From assembly GCA_046351235.1 (NCBI GenBank), contig JAXLYV010000005.1, positions 1 through 64,000 of the forward strand: 64,000 bases of DNA, written 5' to 3'. Both the position numbers and the translations under genes were made by a program. Below are positions 17,312-27,086 of this stretch, piece by piece. How positions within the stretch are numbered: the first letter of the stretch is position 1; every line of letters begins with the position of its first letter. The notes under the pieces are model-generated. The model was not told the origin of the DNA, searched no databases, and worked only from the letters and a program-made list of their open reading frames with translations. This DNA is from JBBSAT01 sp046351235. Its GTDB lineage: Bacteria > Myxococcota_A > Polyangia > Polyangiales > Sandaracinaceae.

Positions 17312-18370
17312 TCAGCCGAGCAGCACGGGCTCGCGCTCGAGGGTGACGCCCCACGCATCGCGCACGCGCGCGACGACGTCGTCCGCGAGGGCGAGCAGCT
17401 CGCGCGTCGTGCCGCCGCCGTGGTGGACGAGCGCGAGCGCGTGCTGGGACGAGATCCCGACGGCGCCGCGACGCAGGCCCTTCGTCACGCCGGCCTGCTC
17501 GATCAGCCATCCGGCGGCGAGCTTCGTGCGGCCGTCGGGCTGCGCATAGGTCGGCACGCGCGCGAGGCCCCGGGCCTTCGCGCGCGCGAGCACCTCGTCG
17601 CGCGTCCGGTCGTCGACGATGGGGTTGGTGAAGAACGAGCCCGCGCTGCGCGTGTCGGGGTCGCGTGGATCGAGCACCATCGACTTCGCGCGGCGGAGGG
17701 CGATCACGGTCTGCCGGACCTCGGCGAGCGTGGCGCTGCCCGCGCGCTCGCCGAGCTTCTTCTCGAGCTCGGCATAGGCGATCGTCGGTCGGCCGCCGCG
17801 ATGGAGCACGAGCTCGACGCTCGTGACGACCTGGCCCTCGGGCGCGCGCTTGAAGCGACTGTCGCGGTAGCCGAACGCGCAGTCGGCCGCCTCGATCGTC
17901 ACGAAGCGCTTCGCCTCGCGGTCGTAGGCGTGCACGCGCGTCAGGACGCTCGAGACCTCCTGGCCGTAGGCGCCCACGTTCTGGATCGGCGTCGCGCCGA
18001 CCTGTCCCGGGATGCCCGCGAGGCACTCGATGCCCGCGAGGTCTTCGTCGACGACCCGCGCGACCAGCGCGTCCCAGGGCTCCCCGGCCTGGACGCGCAG
18101 GTGCACGCGGCCACCGGCGTCGTCGAGCGTCTCGACGCCGCGTGAGGCCATCGCGATCACGAGCCCGTCCCAGCCGGCGTCGGAGACGACGAGGTTCGAG
18201 CCGCCGCCGATCACCGCGACGCGCTGCCCTTCGGCCTCGGCCCACGCGAGCGCTTCGACCAGCTCGGCGTCGTCCCGCACCTCGACGAGGAAGCGCGCGG
18301 GCCCCCCGAGGCCGAGCGTGGTGCGCGGAGCGAGCGGCAGATCACGCTGGAGCCGGTCGAGGATCGACAC
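17312..18370 (-). CDS. murB: UDP-N-acetylmuramate dehydrogenase
   Basis: A 352-residue FAD enzyme that reduces UDP-GlcNAc-enolpyruvate to UDP-MurNAc in peptidoglycan synthesis. VIGGGSNLVVSD and LAGIPGQVGATPIQNVGAYGQEV bind FAD and substrate; GYRDSRFK contains the catalytic-region Tyr; AGSFFTNPIV holds the Ser proton donor found in SFF-N-P motifs; AGWLIEQAG and SSQHALALVH complete the C-terminal domain. The presence of the long GYRDS insertion and ~350 aa length match the E. coli-like type I enzyme. GTG 18370 is chosen because residues before it are basic and unlike the family. It is not in a division/cell-wall cluster here. Confidence 0.92.
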   Translation of the reverse strand: MSILDRLQRDLPLAPRTTLGLGGPARFLVEVRDDAELVEALAWAEAEGQRVAVIGGGSNLVVSDAGWDGLVIAMASRGVETLDDAGGRVHLRVQAGEPWDALVARVVDEDLAGIECLAGIPGQVGATPIQNVGAYGQEVSSVLTRVHAYDREAKRFVTIEAADCAFGYRDSRFKRAPEGQVVTSVELVLHRGGRPTIAYAELEKKLGERAGSATLAEVRQTVIALRRAKSMVLDPRDPDTRSAGSFFTNPIVDDRTRDEVLARAKARGLARVPTYAQPDGRTKLAAGWLIEQAGVTKGLRRGAVGISSQHALALVHHGGGTTRELLALADDVVARVRDAWGVTLEREPVLLG

Positions 18371-18413
18371 GGGGCGAAGATACCCGTCCCGCCGCGCCGC
18401 CGCCCGTTTCGTG

Positions 18414-19601
18414 TCACTCCGCGGCGAGGAAGATCTGGCGCGCGATCTCGTCGAGCTGCGCATCGAAGTCGGTTTCGCAGATCGTCTGCGCGGTCACGTG
18501 CGCGCCGCGCGCCTCGAGACCCTCCGCGACCCCGACGATGCGTCGTGCGGGGTAGGCGACGCCGCGACCGCCGGGTGAGACGCAGACGGGCAGGAGCCGC
18601 GTCGGGTTCTGCGGATCGACGGTCTCTTGCATCGCCGGCAGCGCGAGCAGCGCCGACGGAGGCAAGCCCGCGCTCTCCGAAGGAACACCGGTGATCGCGG
18701 CGAAGACGAGCCGTCGTGGCTCGCGCCGCAGGCCGACGAAGCCGTCGACGAAGCGCGCGAGCGAGTACTGCATCTCGGGGTACGCGTGGCAGCGCAGGTT
18801 GAGGTCGGTCCGGACGATCTCGGGGTCGCTCAGGGAGTAGAGCCGCGCGCCCATGTCGGTCGAGCAGTCGTCCTCGTCCGAAAGGAGCACGATCGCGAGC
18901 ACCGAGTCGGGGCGCAGGAAGCCACCGTTCGTGGCCGGATCGTTGCCGTGGCCGTAGAGCCCGCCGCGGAACACGGGTGGCGCGTAGCCAGGGGCCGTCC
19001 AGTCGAACGGAGAGCCGCCATCGGGGAGTGGCGCCGGGCTCAGCGCCTCGAGCGGCGCGTCGAGCTGCTGCTCGAAACCGCAGCCCGCCGTGCCGAGGGT
19101 GAGGACGCACGAGAGGTCGTGCGCCACTTGCTCGACGTTCCGAGGGCCCTGGCTCTCCCAATCGAAGAACCGCGCGCCGTAGTCGTCGAGATAGCTCGTG
19201 TCGCAGGATTGGAAGGGAAATCGGGAGTCGATCTGGAAGATCCCGTCGTCGCCGCCGACCGCGTCGCACCTCGAGAGCTCGCTCGTTCCGACGCCGAGGT
19301 CGGAGGTGATCACCGCGATGCGGATCGAGTCGAAGGGCGCGTGGTCGGGGAGCATGCCGCGCGTGTCGTGGCCGGTCGCGAGGAGCTCCAGGAGGTGCGG
19401 CATCGCGCTCTCGAGCGTCGCCTGTTCCTCGTTCATCGATCCCGAGTCGTCGATCATGAACAGGAGGTCCAGCGTGGCGGTTGGCGGCGCGTGGGCGTCG
19501 ACCGCGACGAAGGCGTCGGCGGGCTCCTGTGCCGGCGTCTCGCACGCCGCGACCGCGACGAACGCCAAGGCGAGACTCGAGTGCCGGAGCGAGCGACGCA
19601 T
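18414..19601 (-). CDS. VWA-domain lipoprotein
   Basis: A 395-residue lipoprotein. MRRSLRHSSLALAFVAVAAC is a signal peptide with a lipobox ending at Cys20. The mature protein begins with a von Willebrand A domain whose MIDAS motif is MIDDSGSMNEEQ, with later SDLGVG and LLSDEDDCST acidic segments that can complete metal binding. Several Cys residues (CDAVGG, SCDTS, SCVL, CGFE, CSTD, CHAY, CVSPG, CETD) suggest disulfides and periplasmic or surface location. Proteins of this type are frequent in myxobacteria and are of unknown function, possibly adhesion. The ATG at 19601 follows the DTW gene stop (19634) by 32 bp; both are in the same direction. Confidence 0.82.
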   Translation of the reverse strand: MRRSLRHSSLALAFVAVAACETPAQEPADAFVAVDAHAPPTATLDLLFMIDDSGSMNEEQATLESAMPHLLELLATGHDTRGMLPDHAPFDSIRIAVITSDLGVGTSELSRCDAVGGDDGIFQIDSRFPFQSCDTSYLDDYGARFFDWESQGPRNVEQVAHDLSCVLTLGTAGCGFEQQLDAPLEALSPAPLPDGGSPFDWTAPGYAPPVFRGGLYGHGNDPATNGGFLRPDSVLAIVLLSDEDDCSTDMGARLYSLSDPEIVRTDLNLRCHAYPEMQYSLARFVDGFVGLRREPRRLVFAAITGVPSESAGLPPSALLALPAMQETVDPQNPTRLLPVCVSPGGRGVAYPARRIVGVAEGLEARGAHVTAQTICETDFDAQLDEIARQIFLAAE

Positions 19602-19633
19602 CACCGAGAGTCTGCGCCGATTCTGCGCAGGCG

Positions 19634-20806
19634 TCAGCGAACGACGGTCGCGAGGTGCCTCGCGACGTCGAGGGACATCGCGAGGCGCAGGCCCCCGCGC
19701 CCGGGTCGCGGTGCGTCCGGCCTTGCGGCGAAGCTCGCGTGGTAGCTCTCGAGCGCGCCGACGCGGCGGTTCTCGATCACGGTCGCGAGGTGGCGCAGGT
19801 CGATCCGATCGGGAGGCACGTGCGCGCCCGCTCCGGCGAGGAGCGAGAACGGGTAGTCGCCCCACGCGAGGAGCACGTCGTCGTCCTTCACGAAGGTGCG
19901 CCACTGCTCGGGGAACGCGTCGCGCGCGATGCCGCGCCGGATGGCCTCTTCGGAGAGGCGCGCGTGGTGCGCCGTGGTCGGCGAGAGCGGGCGGCTCGGT
20001 GCGACGAGGCGCTCGAAGACCTCGCCCGTCGCCATGCGGCAAGCGAGCCAGTGGACGAGCTCGGCCGGCTCGCGCGCGTGCTCGGGGCTCGAGAGCGGCC
20101 ACGCGTTCGCCTCGCCCGAGACGACCACGAGATCCCGCGCGCGCGTGTGGAGCACGCTCGGCGCGCGCGGCCGCGGGGTGCGCACGGGCTTGTGCCGCCG
20201 GCGCGGCGTGTGGATCGTGCGCGCGTGCCCGAGCTGCGCCTCGACCATCGCGCGGAAGGGCGCGAGCAGCGACGTGAAGCGCTCGGGCTCGCCCTCGAGC
20301 GCGCCGAGCACCACGCAGAGCGACTCGATCGTCGAGAGATACGCCTCGTGCGGCTCGCGACGGATGCGGTACTCGCTCGGCCGGGGCGCCACGAACGCGT
20401 AGCGCGGCAGCGCGGCGAGCGTGGGCGTCGTCTTCACGAGCTTCTTGGCGTGCGGCCAGGTGCCGTCGACCACCACGAGCGTGATCGGCCGCTCGGGTGG
20501 GGAGCGGAGCACGTCGATCGCGCCCTCGCCGGGCCAGAGGAGCGCCGCCGGCCGCTCGGAGTCGGCGACGATGCGCTCGAGCAGCGCCGAGCCCTCGAAG
20601 CTCGCGCCCACGTGCAGCTCGGCGTCGGGCAGACAGAGGCTCGCCATGCGCGCCGTTCCGATCGCCACGTCGCGCTCGCGCGGGTGCTGCAGGATCACGA
20701 CCTTCGTGCGCGTGCGTTGCGGCACGATCGCCGCGCAGTAGCACTCCCGCGCCGGCCGCCGGCAGCGCGGGCACTCGATGCGGGGTGCGAAGGGCTCGCC
20801 GTCCAC
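19634..20806 (-). CDS. DTW-domain protein (tRNA aminocarboxypropyltransferase-like) with C-terminal extension
   Basis: A 390-residue protein. The N-terminal ~205 residues match the DTW family: a zinc-binding CPRCRRPARECYC (Cys12, 15, 22, 24), LQHPRERDVAIGTARM, LLWPGEGA, and VVVDGTWPHAKKL containing the D-x-T-W signature, then RRPSEY-like PRPSEYRIRREPHEAYLSTIE. DTW enzymes add the aminocarboxypropyl group of AdoMet to uridine in tRNA (acp3U). The remaining ~180 residues are not part of the standard family (usually 200-240 aa); they are Arg- and His-rich and contain VVSGEANAWPLSS and LLAWGDYPFSLLAG. Whether this is a second enzymatic domain is unknown. It precedes the VWA gene in the same direction. 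Confidence 0.82.
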   Translation of the reverse strand: MDGEPFAPRIECPRCRRPARECYCAAIVPQRTRTKVVILQHPRERDVAIGTARMASLCLPDAELHVGASFEGSALLERIVADSERPAALLWPGEGAIDVLRSPPERPITLVVVDGTWPHAKKLVKTTPTLAALPRYAFVAPRPSEYRIRREPHEAYLSTIESLCVVLGALEGEPERFTSLLAPFRAMVEAQLGHARTIHTPRRRHKPVRTPRPRAPSVLHTRARDLVVVSGEANAWPLSSPEHAREPAELVHWLACRMATGEVFERLVAPSRPLSPTTAHHARLSEEAIRRGIARDAFPEQWRTFVKDDDVLLAWGDYPFSLLAGAGAHVPPDRIDLRHLATVIENRRVGALESYHASFAARPDAPRPGRGGLRLAMSLDVARHLATVVR

Positions 20807-20831
20807 GGGCGGACGATCGCACGAGCGGGCG

Positions 20832-21722
20832 TCAGGCGCTCGCGGTCTCGGCGCGCGCGGCGGGGGCGCTCGTCATCGCGGCGAGGCGCCGCTCGAGATC
20901 GTCGAGCGCCGCGGGGTCGCGGAACTTCCCGTCGAGGATCTTGCGCTTGTCGACGTAGCACGCCGTCTTGCCCGCCATCTCTCGGCTCGCGGCCGCCCAG
21001 AGGGGCGTGTCGGCGCCCTCGGCCGGCGAGACGCCCATCACGGAGGCGAAGAGGTTGATCATCGTCGGCACGAAGCCGCGCGCGTTCTGGTTGAAGTCGC
21101 TCTTCACGAAGCCGGGCGCGGCCGCGTTCACGGTGATCGCGTCCTTCTCGAGGGCCGCCGCCTGGATCCACGTGACCATCCGCAGCGCTTGCTTGGACTG
21201 CGCGTAGACCTTGAAGCCGTCGAACTTCCGCGCCTTCCACTCGAGGTCGCTGGCATCGAAGCTCGAGGCGAGCTCGCTCACGACGTTCACCACGCGGGCG
21301 CCCTTCGCCGCGCGCATCGGCTCGGCGAGGAGCTTCGTGAGCAAGTAGGGGCCGAGCACGTTCGTCGCCCACGTGAGCTCGTGGCCCTCGCTCGTCTCGC
21401 GGCGATCGGTGAACCAGGCGCCCGCATTGTTCACGAGCACGTGTACCGCCGGATGTCGCGCGGCGATCTCGCGCGCGAAGGCGCGCACGGAGGCCAGGCT
21501 CGAGACGTCGACGAGGCCCGCCTCGACCGCGGCGGGCGCTCTCGCCTCGCCGCGGAGCTCCGCGACGACGGCGTCGGTCTTCTCTCGGCTGCGGCCGCCG
21601 ATCACGACCGTCGCTCCGAGCCGCACCAGGCCGCGCGCGATCTCCTTGCCGATGCCACCGGTCGCGCCCGTCACGATCGCGACCTTGCCGCGGAGGTCTT
21701 CCTGAATCGGGGTCTTCGTCAT
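20832..21722 (-). CDS. SDR-family oxidoreductase
   Basis: A 296-residue short-chain dehydrogenase/reductase of the retinol-dehydrogenase-like type. VAIVTGATGGIGKEIARG is the Rossmann TGxxxGxG motif, LVNNAGAW the NNAG motif, the catalytic Ser lies in VVSELASS and the catalytic Tyr-Lys in YAQSKQAL. The ATG at 21722 is preceded by GAGGAGACC, a good ribosome-binding site, so the upstream in-frame codons back to 21767 are left out. It is divergent from a LysR regulator 108 bp away, a layout that usually means the regulator controls it. Substrate is unknown; lipids or xenobiotic carbonyls are possible. Confidence 0.88.
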   Translation of the reverse strand: MTKTPIQEDLRGKVAIVTGATGGIGKEIARGLVRLGATVVIGGRSREKTDAVVAELRGEARAPAAVEAGLVDVSSLASVRAFAREIAARHPAVHVLVNNAGAWFTDRRETSEGHELTWATNVLGPYLLTKLLAEPMRAAKGARVVNVVSELASSFDASDLEWKARKFDGFKVYAQSKQALRMVTWIQAAALEKDAITVNAAAPGFVKSDFNQNARGFVPTMINLFASVMGVSPAEGADTPLWAAASREMAGKTACYVDKRKILDGKFRDPAALDDLERRLAAMTSAPAARAETASA

Positions 21723-21830
21723 GGTCTCCTCGTCGCGCGCGATGGGTCGGCGCGGTCTCCCCATCATGGCGAAGACGATTCATGAGACAATCCATGCAAT
21801 CGTGGACACGCTCATGAGCGAGATCGAACG
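21723..21830. promoter_or_regulatory. Divergent SDR/LysR promoter region with paired palindromes
   Basis: This 108-bp gap separates two divergent starts. TTCATGAGA (21779-21787) and CTCATGAGC (21811-21819) share the palindromic core TCATGA and their centres are 32 bp apart, about three helical turns. LysR regulators bind such spaced partial palindromes. No clear -35/-10 pair could be fixed. Confidence 0.45.
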
Positions 21831-22745
21831 ATGAGTCGCGCCGGTCTCGACGAGCTCCGCGCGGCGCTCGCGGTGGCGACGCACAAGAGCTTCCGCGGCG
21901 CCGCCGCCGAGCTCGGGATGTCGCCTTCGGCGCTGAGCCACGCGATCGCGTCGCTCGAGCGACGCATCGGCGTGCGTCTGTTCCAGCGCACCACGCGCAG
22001 CGTCTCGCTCTCCGAGGCCGGCGAGGCGTTCCTCGGGCGCATCGGGCCGGCCTTGCGGGAGATCGACGGCGCGGTCGAGTCGGTGAACGCCTTTCGCGAG
22101 TCGCCGCGCGGCACGCTGCGTCTCAACGCCTCCGAGCAAGCCGCCCGCATCGTCTTGCCGCGCCTCCTCGCGTTCGCGCGCCTGCATCCCGAGGTGCACG
22201 TCGAGGTCGCCACGAACGACCGCTTCGTCGACATCGTCCGCGAGGGGTTCGACGCGGGGATCCGCTTCCGCGACGCGGTCGCGGCGGACATGGTGGCGGT
22301 CCCCGTGAGCGGAGACGTCCGCTTCGCGGTGGTGGCGAGCAAGCGCTACCTCCGCGCGCACGGCACCCCGCGCACGCCCGAGGATCTGCTCGCGCACGAC
22401 TGCATCCGACGCCGCTGGCCCGGCGGGGCGATCTTCCGGTGGCAGCTCGGCAAGCGCGGCGAGGAGACCGCGATCGACGTGCGCGGACGCCTCACGCTCG
22501 ACCGCGATCCGCTCATGATCGCGGCGGCGCTCGAGGGCGCGGGCATCGCCTACGTGAGCGAGTGGGACGTCCGAGGGCCCCTCGCCGCGGGGCGGCTCGT
22601 CCGCGTTCTCGAGGAATGGACGCCGCCGTACCCCGGCTTCGCGCTCTACTATCCGGGGCATCGCCACGTGCCGGCGGCGCTCCGCGCTTTCGTCGAGGTG
22701 GTGCGGGAGCCGACGCCTCAAGGGAAGCGGCGCGCCGTCCGATGA
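21831..22745 (+). CDS. LysR-family transcriptional regulator
   Basis: A 304-residue regulator. The N-terminal winged helix-turn-helix (about residues 5-64) reads ELRAALAVATHKSFRGAAAE followed by LGMSPSALSHAIASLERRIG, a typical LysR HTH. The remainder is the periplasmic-binding-protein-like effector domain, with GTLRLNASEQAARIV opening it and FDAGIRFRDAVAADMVAVPV in its core. This layout and the GVRLF-TTRSV linker fit the CrgA/YafC-type subgroup. It is divergent from the SDR oxidoreductase gene and most likely controls it. The effector is unknown. Confidence 0.92.
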   Translation: MSRAGLDELRAALAVATHKSFRGAAAELGMSPSALSHAIASLERRIGVRLFQRTTRSVSLSEAGEAFLGRIGPALREIDGAVESVNAFRESPRGTLRLNASEQAARIVLPRLLAFARLHPEVHVEVATNDRFVDIVREGFDAGIRFRDAVAADMVAVPVSGDVRFAVVASKRYLRAHGTPRTPEDLLAHDCIRRRWPGGAIFRWQLGKRGEETAIDVRGRLTLDRDPLMIAAALEGAGIAYVSEWDVRGPLAAGRLVRVLEEWTPPYPGFALYYPGHRHVPAALRAFVEVVREPTPQGKRRAVR

Positions 22746-22752
22746 GACGGAC

Positions 22753-23052
22753 GTGGAAGTCCCGTCCGCCTCCGCGAGCGCGCTCGCCGGTCTGCGCGCG
22801 GCCGAGCGCTCGCTCGATCGCGCCGCTTCCGCGGTGACGCGCGCCTTCGCGCTCCCCGACGGCGCGTCCGGAGATGCGGTGGCGGCGAGCCAGGCGCGTC
22901 TCGGCGAGAGCGATCCGCTCGACGGCGTGGGTGTCGATCCCGTGGAGAGCTTCGTCTCGCTCGTCGCGGCGCAGCGCGCCTTCTCGGCGAGCCTCGCGGT
23001 GCTCCGCGCCGACGCGGACATGCAGCGCGACGCACTCCGCCGCCTCGGCTGA
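22753..23052 (+). CDS. Small protein resembling fused flagellar rod/hook termini
   Basis: A 99-residue protein from a GTG 7 bp after the LysR stop. The N-terminus (SASASALAGLRAAERSLDRA) and C-terminus (ESFVSLVAAQRAFSASLAVL, then RADADMQRDALRRLG) look like the amphipathic N- and C-terminal helices of FlgB/FlgC/FlgE-type axial proteins (compare the NMI-A-RAYQAN pattern), with only ~40 residues between them. No flagellar genes are nearby, and gliding myxobacteria normally lack flagella. It could be a relic, a domesticated coiled-coil protein, or coincidence. It ends exactly where the convergent hypothetical gene ends. Confidence 0.55.
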   Translation: MEVPSASASALAGLRAAERSLDRAASAVTRAFALPDGASGDAVAASQARLGESDPLDGVGVDPVESFVSLVAAQRAFSASLAVLRADADMQRDALRRLG

Positions 23053-23505
23053 TCAGCCGACGACGCTCGGCCGCCGCGCGAGATCGCGGAGCACGGCCTT
23101 CGCGTCGAGCTTGCTCGGGCGGCCGAGCCGATCGAGCGCCGAGTCGATCGCCGCCGCCAGCGTCGCGTGCATCGTCCACGGCACGGGTGGCTTCGCGATC
23201 CAGAACACCGCCGTCAGCGCGCCGCGCGAGAGAGGCGAGGCGAAGGCGAAGTCGAGGCCGACGCAGTGTTGCTCCATGCGCCGCCGGTTGCGCGCGATCC
23301 AGTCCGCGCCCGCGCGCCGCGCCGCCGCGTCGGGCAGGCCCCCGGGCGACTCTCCGGCGTCGTAGATCCAGGCCACCTGGCCCCTCGAGAGATCGAACTG
23401 CTGCGCGGTCCACTCGAGCATCGAGGACACGCTCCGCGCGTCGGCCGTGCCCACGCGGCGCACGACGAGCAGCGGTCGGTGATCGTCGATGGTCAGGTAG
23501 GGCAC
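23053..23505 (-). CDS. Hypothetical protein
   Basis: A 150-residue soluble protein beginning MPYLTIDDHRPLLVVRRVG. The order beta-strand, helix (ADARSVSSMLEWTAQQF), strand (VAWIYDAGE), helix (RAGADWIARNRRRMEQH), strands (FAFASP, LTAVFWIAKPP), helix resembles the STAS/SpoIIAA-like regulator-type fold that recurs as single-domain proteins in myxobacteria, but this is structural guesswork. No catalytic motif is seen. It lies 12 bp upstream of nothing else in its direction except serS behind it (serS stops at 23518, so this gene follows serS by 12 bp and may be co-transcribed). Confidence 0.65.
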   Translation of the reverse strand: MPYLTIDDHRPLLVVRRVGTADARSVSSMLEWTAQQFDLSRGQVAWIYDAGESPGGLPDAAARRAGADWIARNRRRMEQHCVGLDFAFASPLSRGALTAVFWIAKPPVPWTMHATLAAAIDSALDRLGRPSKLDAKAVLRDLARRPSVVG

Positions 23506-23517
23506 GCCGCTCCCGGG

Positions 23518-24846
<1,329 letters not shown>

Positions 24847-24872
24847 GATGCGGCGCGTATACCATGCGGCCC

Positions 24873-25850
24873 ATGGCTCGTCCGTTTCGGTCTCTGGCCC
24901 GCGTCGTCCCCTCGGTGCTCGCCTGGCTCGTCGTGACGTCGGCTGCGCTCGCGCAGGCCCCCGAGGGAGAGGACGCCGCCGCCCAGGCCGATCGCGCGTA
25001 CTGGGAGGCGGTGCGGGACAACCCGCTGCTCGAGCTGCTCGGGCTCGCCGCCTACTGCCTCGATCATCCCGTCGTCGGGGTGCTCGTGCTCGTCGGGCTC
25101 GGAGTCTTCGTCGCTTGGCTCGTCCGGCGAGAGGAGATCGAGCCGCCCGGGCCGCAGGGGCGGGGATGGATGAACGCCGACGTGAGCGTTCTGCGTCTCG
25201 TCGTGGACGAGGCGTCCGCGCGTTTCCTGCGCACCGAGCTCTCGAAGCTCGGGGCTCTCGGGCCGTCCACCTCGCGCGCGCAGCTCGCCGAGAAGGTCGG
25301 ACGTATCGTGCGCCTGCTCCGCAAGAGCGACGTCGCCTGGATGTACGGCGGCGCGAACTGCTACCGGCCGATGAGCCCGCCGATCGCCTACGAGCTCTAT
25401 CGGCGCCACACGCGCGAGGCCCACTCCGCGCTCGCCGATCGGCTGACGCGGAGTGAGCGAGGCGTCCTCTATCTGCCGGAGGTTCCTGCCGGCGACCTCT
25501 CGCCTGCCTCTCGGGACGGAGCGGCGATGTTCACGTTCGTCGTCGCAGCGCGCGGAGAGCTGAAGGACTTCCGCGGCGGCGAGCGCGTGGAGATCCACGC
25601 GCTCCTCGATCAGCTCGAGACACTCGCGCCGGCCGACCTCCTCGGGGTCGAGCTCGCGTGTCTTCCGGCCGCGCCAGGCGAGCGCATCGCGCGGACCACC
25701 CTCCTGACGCTCGCGCCCGACCTCGAAGACCTGGCACCGGTCGCGCCTGGATCGGAGGAAGCGCCGCGGGCCGCGCACTGCGCCAGCTGCGGCGCACCGC
25801 TCTCTCGCGAGCTCCCCACGTGCGCTCACTGCGGCGCCGCCGCGCCGTGA
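24873..25850 (+). CDS. Membrane protein with DUF1517-like domain and zinc ribbon
   Basis: A 325-residue protein. An N-terminal signal sequence (RVVPSVLAWLVVTSAALAQA) is followed by a transmembrane helix (VVGVLVLVGLGVFVAWLV, about residues 68-86), then a cytoplasmic domain starting VSVLRLVVDEASARFLRTEL whose helical pattern, AWMYGGANC and TFVVAARGELKDF resemble DUF1517 proteins. The C-terminus is a small zinc ribbon, CASCGAPLS...CAHCGAAAP. Function is unknown. The frame also opens with an ATG at 24864; ATG 24873 is preferred because it gives a cleaner signal peptide. Either way, fewer than 27 bp separate it from the divergent serS start, so at least one promoter must lie inside a coding region or a message is leaderless. 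Confidence 0.65.
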   Translation: MARPFRSLARVVPSVLAWLVVTSAALAQAPEGEDAAAQADRAYWEAVRDNPLLELLGLAAYCLDHPVVGVLVLVGLGVFVAWLVRREEIEPPGPQGRGWMNADVSVLRLVVDEASARFLRTELSKLGALGPSTSRAQLAEKVGRIVRLLRKSDVAWMYGGANCYRPMSPPIAYELYRRHTREAHSALADRLTRSERGVLYLPEVPAGDLSPASRDGAAMFTFVVAARGELKDFRGGERVEIHALLDQLETLAPADLLGVELACLPAAPGERIARTTLLTLAPDLEDLAPVAPGSEEAPRAAHCASCGAPLSRELPTCAHCGAAAP

Positions 25851-25908
25851 GGGGAGATGCGCTCGACGCGTGCGCGCGCGCGCCTCGCGTCATGCGATAG
25901 TGCGCGCG

Positions 25909-27009
25909 ATGAGCGCGCCTCTTCCCTCTGGTCACCGCGTCGTCGTCGCCGAGTTCGGCGAGACCCCGCTCGACGCGATCGAGCACCACACTTCGCTCGT
26001 GCCGATGGAGGCGCCCGATCCGGCGGCGCTCGCGGCCGACGAGGTGATCGTCGCCGTCCGCAGCGCCTCGGTGGGCTGGGTCGATCTGCTCATGACGAGC
26101 GGGCAGTACCAGCACATGGCCAAGCCGCCCTACACGCCGGGCCTCGAGTGCGCGGGCGAGGTGGTGGCGGCGGGGGAGAGCGCAGCGGGCAGCTTCCCGG
26201 TCGGCGAGCGCGTGCTGGTCGACGGCTTCCTCGCCGGGCCACGCTCGCTCGGGCGCTACCAGTCGCAGGGCGGCTTCGCGTCGTACGTGGTCGTCCCCCA
26301 GGTCGCGGTCCACCGCATTCCGGGCACGCTCGACTTCGATCAGGCGTGCAACCTGCTCGGCAACTACGAGACGGCGTACCACTGCCTGATCGCGCGCGGT
26401 CGGCTCGCGAAGGGCGAGACGGTGCTGATCCACGGCGCGTCGGGATCGACGGGCCTCGCGGCGGTCCAGGTGGCGAAGCTGCTCGGCGCCACGGTGATCG
26501 CGACCGGGCGCAGCGAGGCCAAGCTGGCGCTCGTGAAGGAGCAGGGTGCCGACCACGTGATCGCCGTCGGCGAGAAGGGCTTCAAGGACGCGGTGAAGGA
26601 GCTCACCGGCGGCAAGGGCGTCGACGTCGTCTACGACGGTGTGGGCGGCGAGATCTCGATCGAGAGCCTGCGTTGCGTACGCTTCGGCGCGCGCTTCCTC
26701 GTCGTGGGCTGGGCCGCGACGCCCTTCGTCGCGCAGGGCAAGGGACAGCGCGGCGCGCCGAACGCGAACGTGCTGCCCACGAACCTGATCATGATGAAGG
26801 GCCTCGACGTGCTCGGCTGTCCCACCGCGATCGGCACCGCGCAAGACCCGTCCATCCGCCCGCCGCGTCTGGCGCAGGTGCTCGCGTGGGCCGCGCAGGG
26901 TGCGATTCGTCCCTACGTGTCGCATCGGTTCGCGCTCTCGGACTATCGCGAGGCCATGAAGGCGAAGTGGACCGGCGCCGTGGTCGGTGGTGCCGTTCTG
27001 CATCCCTGA
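25909..27009 (+). CDS. Zinc-independent MDR / NADPH:quinone oxidoreductase-like
   Basis: A 366-residue medium-chain dehydrogenase/reductase. The GroES-like half carries SVGWVDLLMTSGQYQ and PYTPGLECAGEVVAAG; the nucleotide-binding half carries VLIHGASGSTGLAAVQVAKL and VDVVYDGVGGEISIESL. The cysteines and histidines that bind catalytic zinc in alcohol dehydrogenases are absent, which fits quinone oxidoreductase or enoyl-reductase type members that use NADPH. The ATG at 25909 begins MSAPLPSGHRVVVAEFG. It is followed, 77 bp later, by the REC-GGDEF gene in the same direction. Substrate is unknown. Confidence 0.88.
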   Translation: MSAPLPSGHRVVVAEFGETPLDAIEHHTSLVPMEAPDPAALAADEVIVAVRSASVGWVDLLMTSGQYQHMAKPPYTPGLECAGEVVAAGESAAGSFPVGERVLVDGFLAGPRSLGRYQSQGGFASYVVVPQVAVHRIPGTLDFDQACNLLGNYETAYHCLIARGRLAKGETVLIHGASGSTGLAAVQVAKLLGATVIATGRSEAKLALVKEQGADHVIAVGEKGFKDAVKELTGGKGVDVVYDGVGGEISIESLRCVRFGARFLVVGWAATPFVAQGKGQRGAPNANVLPTNLIMMKGLDVLGCPTAIGTAQDPSIRPPRLAQVLAWAAQGAIRPYVSHRFALSDYREAMKAKWTGAVVGGAVLHP

Positions 27010-27086
27010 TCCAGCGCCACGGTTCCGCGGCTCAAGGTCGATCCGCGGTCGTACGAGGGACCGTAGGAGCCCCCCCGAGGATCACG

